From Paenibacillus sacheonensis (GTDB taxonomy: Bacteria > Bacillota > Bacilli > Paenibacillales > Paenibacillaceae), in assembly GCF_009909195.1 (NCBI RefSeq), contig NZ_JAAAMU010000015.1, forward strand, positions 115,325 through 179,324: DNA of 64,000 nt, read 5' to 3'. Of the stretch, positions 62,064 through 64,000 are shown one piece after another. Within the stretch, counting starts at the first letter, position 1, and the number at the start of each line of letters is the position of its first letter. The position numbers and the translations under genes are program-made. The notes below the pieces were generated by a model that was given only the letters and a program-made list of their open reading frames with translations, was not told the DNA's origin and did no database searches.

Positions 62064-62870
62064 GTGAACATTCTGATTACCGGCGCCTCGGGAAACCTGG
62101 GATCCGGTCTTGCGGAACAATTGAAGCCGCATCACGACGTTCGCCTGACGGATCTTGCGCCTATGAACGCCGATCTGCCTTTCTACGAAGCAGACGTCCG
62201 CGAAGCGGGGGCACTCGACCGGGCATGCGAAGGCGCCGATGTCGTCATCCATACGCCGGCCTGGCATGGCATTCATTTGGGGACGGTTACGGAGCAGCAA
62301 TTCTATGAACTGAACGTGACGGGAACGTTTCATATGTTTCAATCCGCGGTCAAGAATCGCGTTCGCCGCGTCGTCTGGTTGTCCAGCATGTCCGTGTACG
62401 GCGATGATTTCTATGCCTATACGAAGAAGCTGGGCGAGCAATTATGCCAGTACTATCATGACCATCACGGAATCGAAGTCATCATGCTGCGACCGGCCGA
62501 TTTCACGCCGTACCGGACAATCAGCCATTACGGAGAACGGCTGCTGCATGGCGGCGTGGACCGCCGCGACGTCATTCAAGCCGTCGTGAAGGCAGTGACA
62601 TGTCAATCCGTTTTCGGAGCCTACCATATCGAGCGTTACGATCCGTTTACGGACAAGCAGCTGGAGGCCTATGGCGAATCAGCTGTTGAGGCTTGGGAGA
62701 ATTTGTATCCCGGCGCGAAGGAAGTCATCGAAAACTATGATTTCCAAGTACCGGATCAGCTGCATCTGAGGGATCTGACCAAGGAACGCCAAGAGCTCGG
62801 TTACGAGCCGATCTACAATTTCGGAACCTTCCTGCAAGCGTTCACGAAGCAGGGACGGATCATGGAATAA
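62064..62870 (+). CDS. NAD-dependent epimerase/dehydratase (paralogue)
   Basis: A 268-residue SDR with ITGASGNLGSGLAEQL, SSMSVYGDD and the catalytic FYAYTKKLGE. The shared blocks TPAWHGIH and GERLLHGGVDRRDVIQAV show that it arose by duplication of, or a common ancestor with, the gene at 61135. The GTG start lies near GGAGTGAGTGGAG. Two related SDRs in tandem may act on successive intermediates or as a heteromer. Confidence 0.9.
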   Translation: MNILITGASGNLGSGLAEQLKPHHDVRLTDLAPMNADLPFYEADVREAGALDRACEGADVVIHTPAWHGIHLGTVTEQQFYELNVTGTFHMFQSAVKNRVRRVVWLSSMSVYGDDFYAYTKKLGEQLCQYYHDHHGIEVIMLRPADFTPYRTISHYGERLLHGGVDRRDVIQAVVKAVTCQSVFGAYHIERYDPFTDKQLEAYGESAVEAWENLYPGAKEVIENYDFQVPDQLHLRDLTKERQELGYEPIYNFGTFLQAFTKQGRIME

Positions 62871-62894
62871 ACAACCTATCGAGGAGGAATTATC

Positions 62895-63800
62895 ATGCAA
62901 AAGGCAGTGCTGGGCAGAACGGGACTCGAGGTAACGAAGCTGGGGTTCGGCGCCATGGAAATTCGCGGTCCACGGATTTGGGGCGGCCGGCCGGTTGCGG
63001 ACGGAGAAGCGGAACGCATCTTGAACGCCGTGCTGGATGCAGGGATTAACTTCATCGATACGGCGTATGATTACGGCTTGAGCGAGGAGTACATCGGCCG
63101 ATACATCAGCCATCGCCGCAGCGAATATATTCTGGCGACGAAATGCGGATGCACGGTCGTCGACAGCGGCGATCACGATGAAACGCCGCATGTGTGGACG
63201 AGGGATAATTTGCTGCACAACATCGAAACAAGCCTGCGGCGAATGAATACCGACTATATCGACCTGCTGCAGCTCCACAATCCGACCGTCGAGCAGACCG
63301 AAGAAGGCAATTTGGTGGACGTGCTTCGGGAAATCCAGGCTTCGGGCAAAGTGCGCTGGATCGGCATTTCCTCGACGCTGCCGCATATTGCAGCCTACAT
63401 TCAGTCCGGCGTATTCGACAGCTTCCAGATCCCGTATTCCGCGCTGGAACGAGATCACGAGAACATCATCTCCGATGCGGCGAACGCCGGTGCAGGCACG
63501 ATCATTCGCGGCGGCGTAGGCCGCGGGGAGCCCGGCGCGGGACTCGGCAGCGAGGATCGCTGGGCCGCGTGGGAGAATGCGAAGCTCGATGAACTGTTGG
63601 AGGAAGGCGAAAGCCGGACCGGATTCATACTCCGGTACACGCTCGCCCATCCGAGTCTGTCCACGACCATCGTGGGCACGAAGAACCCGGAGCATCTGGC
63701 CGAGAATATCCGAATTGCCGAGAAGGGCGCGCTTCCGGCCGAGATCTACGAGGAGGCGAAGCGCCGTCTGCAAGCTGCCGGCCAAGGCCCCAAGAGCTGA
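62895..63800 (+). CDS. Aldo/keto reductase (second of two)
   Basis: A 301-residue AKR with NFIDTAYDYGLSEEYIG (Asp, Tyr), ILATKCGC (Lys) and LLQLHNPT (His), and the cofactor end STTIVGTKNPEHLAENI. The ATG follows GAGGAGGAAT. It resembles the AKR at 60176 only at family level. It ends the four-gene unit; the IS3-type element begins about 50 bases later. Confidence 0.93.
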   Translation: MQKAVLGRTGLEVTKLGFGAMEIRGPRIWGGRPVADGEAERILNAVLDAGINFIDTAYDYGLSEEYIGRYISHRRSEYILATKCGCTVVDSGDHDETPHVWTRDNLLHNIETSLRRMNTDYIDLLQLHNPTVEQTEEGNLVDVLREIQASGKVRWIGISSTLPHIAAYIQSGVFDSFQIPYSALERDHENIISDAANAGAGTIIRGGVGRGEPGAGLGSEDRWAAWENAKLDELLEEGESRTGFILRYTLAHPSLSTTIVGTKNPEHLAENIRIAEKGALPAEIYEEAKRRLQAAGQGPKS

Positions 63801-63855
63801 GTGAATTCGAAGCGTCGAATTCGTTCGGCATCGCGTAGGAAAGCAGCCGACCTTG

Positions 63856-63908
63856 AACTGCACCCCAATTGTTAGACACCATCTAACGATTGGAGGTGCA
63901 GTTTTTTT
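63856..63908 (+). promoter_or_regulatory. Hairpin in the IS end covering the transposase ribosome site
   Basis: About 21 bases (63856-63876) pair with 63882-63903 with one bulge and one mismatch, and a T-tract follows. The Shine-Dalgarno GGAGG (63892-63896) is inside the right arm. Such structures are known to block transposase expression from outside transcripts. Confidence 0.7.
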
Positions 63909-64000
63909 GTCCAAATTCAATTTAGAGTTAAAATTAGAAGCCATTAATCGATATCTGTCGGGAACTGCTGGGGCTAAGAGCATTGCGAAGTCCTTAGGCG
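63907..64000 (+). CDS. IS3-family transposase OrfA, N-terminal part
   Basis: A TTG start in the T-tract gives (M)SKFNLELKLEAINRYLSG, then AKSIAKSLG to the window edge. This is the first helix and the start of the helix-turn-helix of IS150-type OrfA. OrfB and the programmed frameshift lie beyond the window. Confidence 0.8.
   Translation, partial: MSKFNLELKLEAINRYLSGTAGAKSIAKSLG

Larger units (their letters stand above)
63854..64000 (+). mobile_element. Left end of an IS3-family (IS150-like) element, cut by window end
   Basis: The end begins TGAACTGCACCCCAATTG, a TG-starting terminus of the IS150 type, and leads into an orfA reading frame. Only 147 bases are in the window, so the right end and target duplication cannot be checked. 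Confidence 0.75.

Overview
The window looks like a chromosomal segment of a spore-forming, Gram-positive member of the Paenibacillaceae (Paenibacillus or Cohnella type). The signs are purine-rich Shine-Dalgarno sites with GTG/TTG starts, an SLH-anchored surface protein, a 7TMR-DISM two-component pair, a bacilliredoxin, a copper-amine-oxidase-type stalk domain and a small gene behind a sigma-G-like promoter. Genus is inferred from gene content only. The outer parts are GC-rich; about 9.3-27.6 kb is visibly AT-richer.

Layout. 1-8.2 kb: ordinary core genes (end of a sensor kinase, spore-type small protein, bacilliredoxin, NAD synthetase, SGNH hydrolase, AcpS, cytochrome c, AraC regulator, MutY, KDPG aldolase). 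8.5-9.3 kb: a decayed sugar-ABC solute-binding protein. 9.6-23.5 kb: an exopolysaccharide locus. A c-di-GMP-I riboswitch with its own terminator precedes a secreted beta-helix protein. After a second terminator comes a six- or seven-gene Pel-type operon: an epimerase-PelD fusion with an intact c-di-GMP I-site, PelE, a PelA-type deacetylase, PelF, a PelG-CotH fusion with an internal lipobox, a VTC-domain protein and a DUF4956 membrane protein. 23.5-28.3 kb: two exported proteins, a complete-looking IS256-family element, gene debris and orphan terminators. 28.3-35.3 kb: one 2344-residue SLH/InlB-repeat surface protein. 35.6-39.1 kb: a small unknown protein and a sensor kinase/response regulator pair.

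39.2-53.8 kb: a carbohydrate locus consisting of an unrecognised 524-residue enzyme, a three-gene sugar ABC importer, a LacI regulator, a PfkB kinase, an aldo/keto reductase, a TIM-barrel isomerase and iolD, iolC, iolA and iolB. Six matches to TGGWANCGNTACCA, one of them inside the PfkB gene, define a probable LacI regulon. iolG and iolJ are not in the window. 54-64 kb: a cupin/TetR/hydrolase group with a recognisable operator, a DUF4309 protein, two glycosyltransferases, a GNAT acetyltransferase, an HxlR regulator facing an AKR-SDR-SDR-AKR gene set, and the left end of an IS3-family element cut by the window edge.

The strongest candidate for an undescribed system is the Pel locus. A c-di-GMP-gated polysaccharide machine appears physically joined to a CotH-type protein kinase, a polyphosphate-polymerase-type VTC protein and DUF4956. 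This suggests phosphate modification or anchoring of a Pel-like polymer at a Gram-positive surface.
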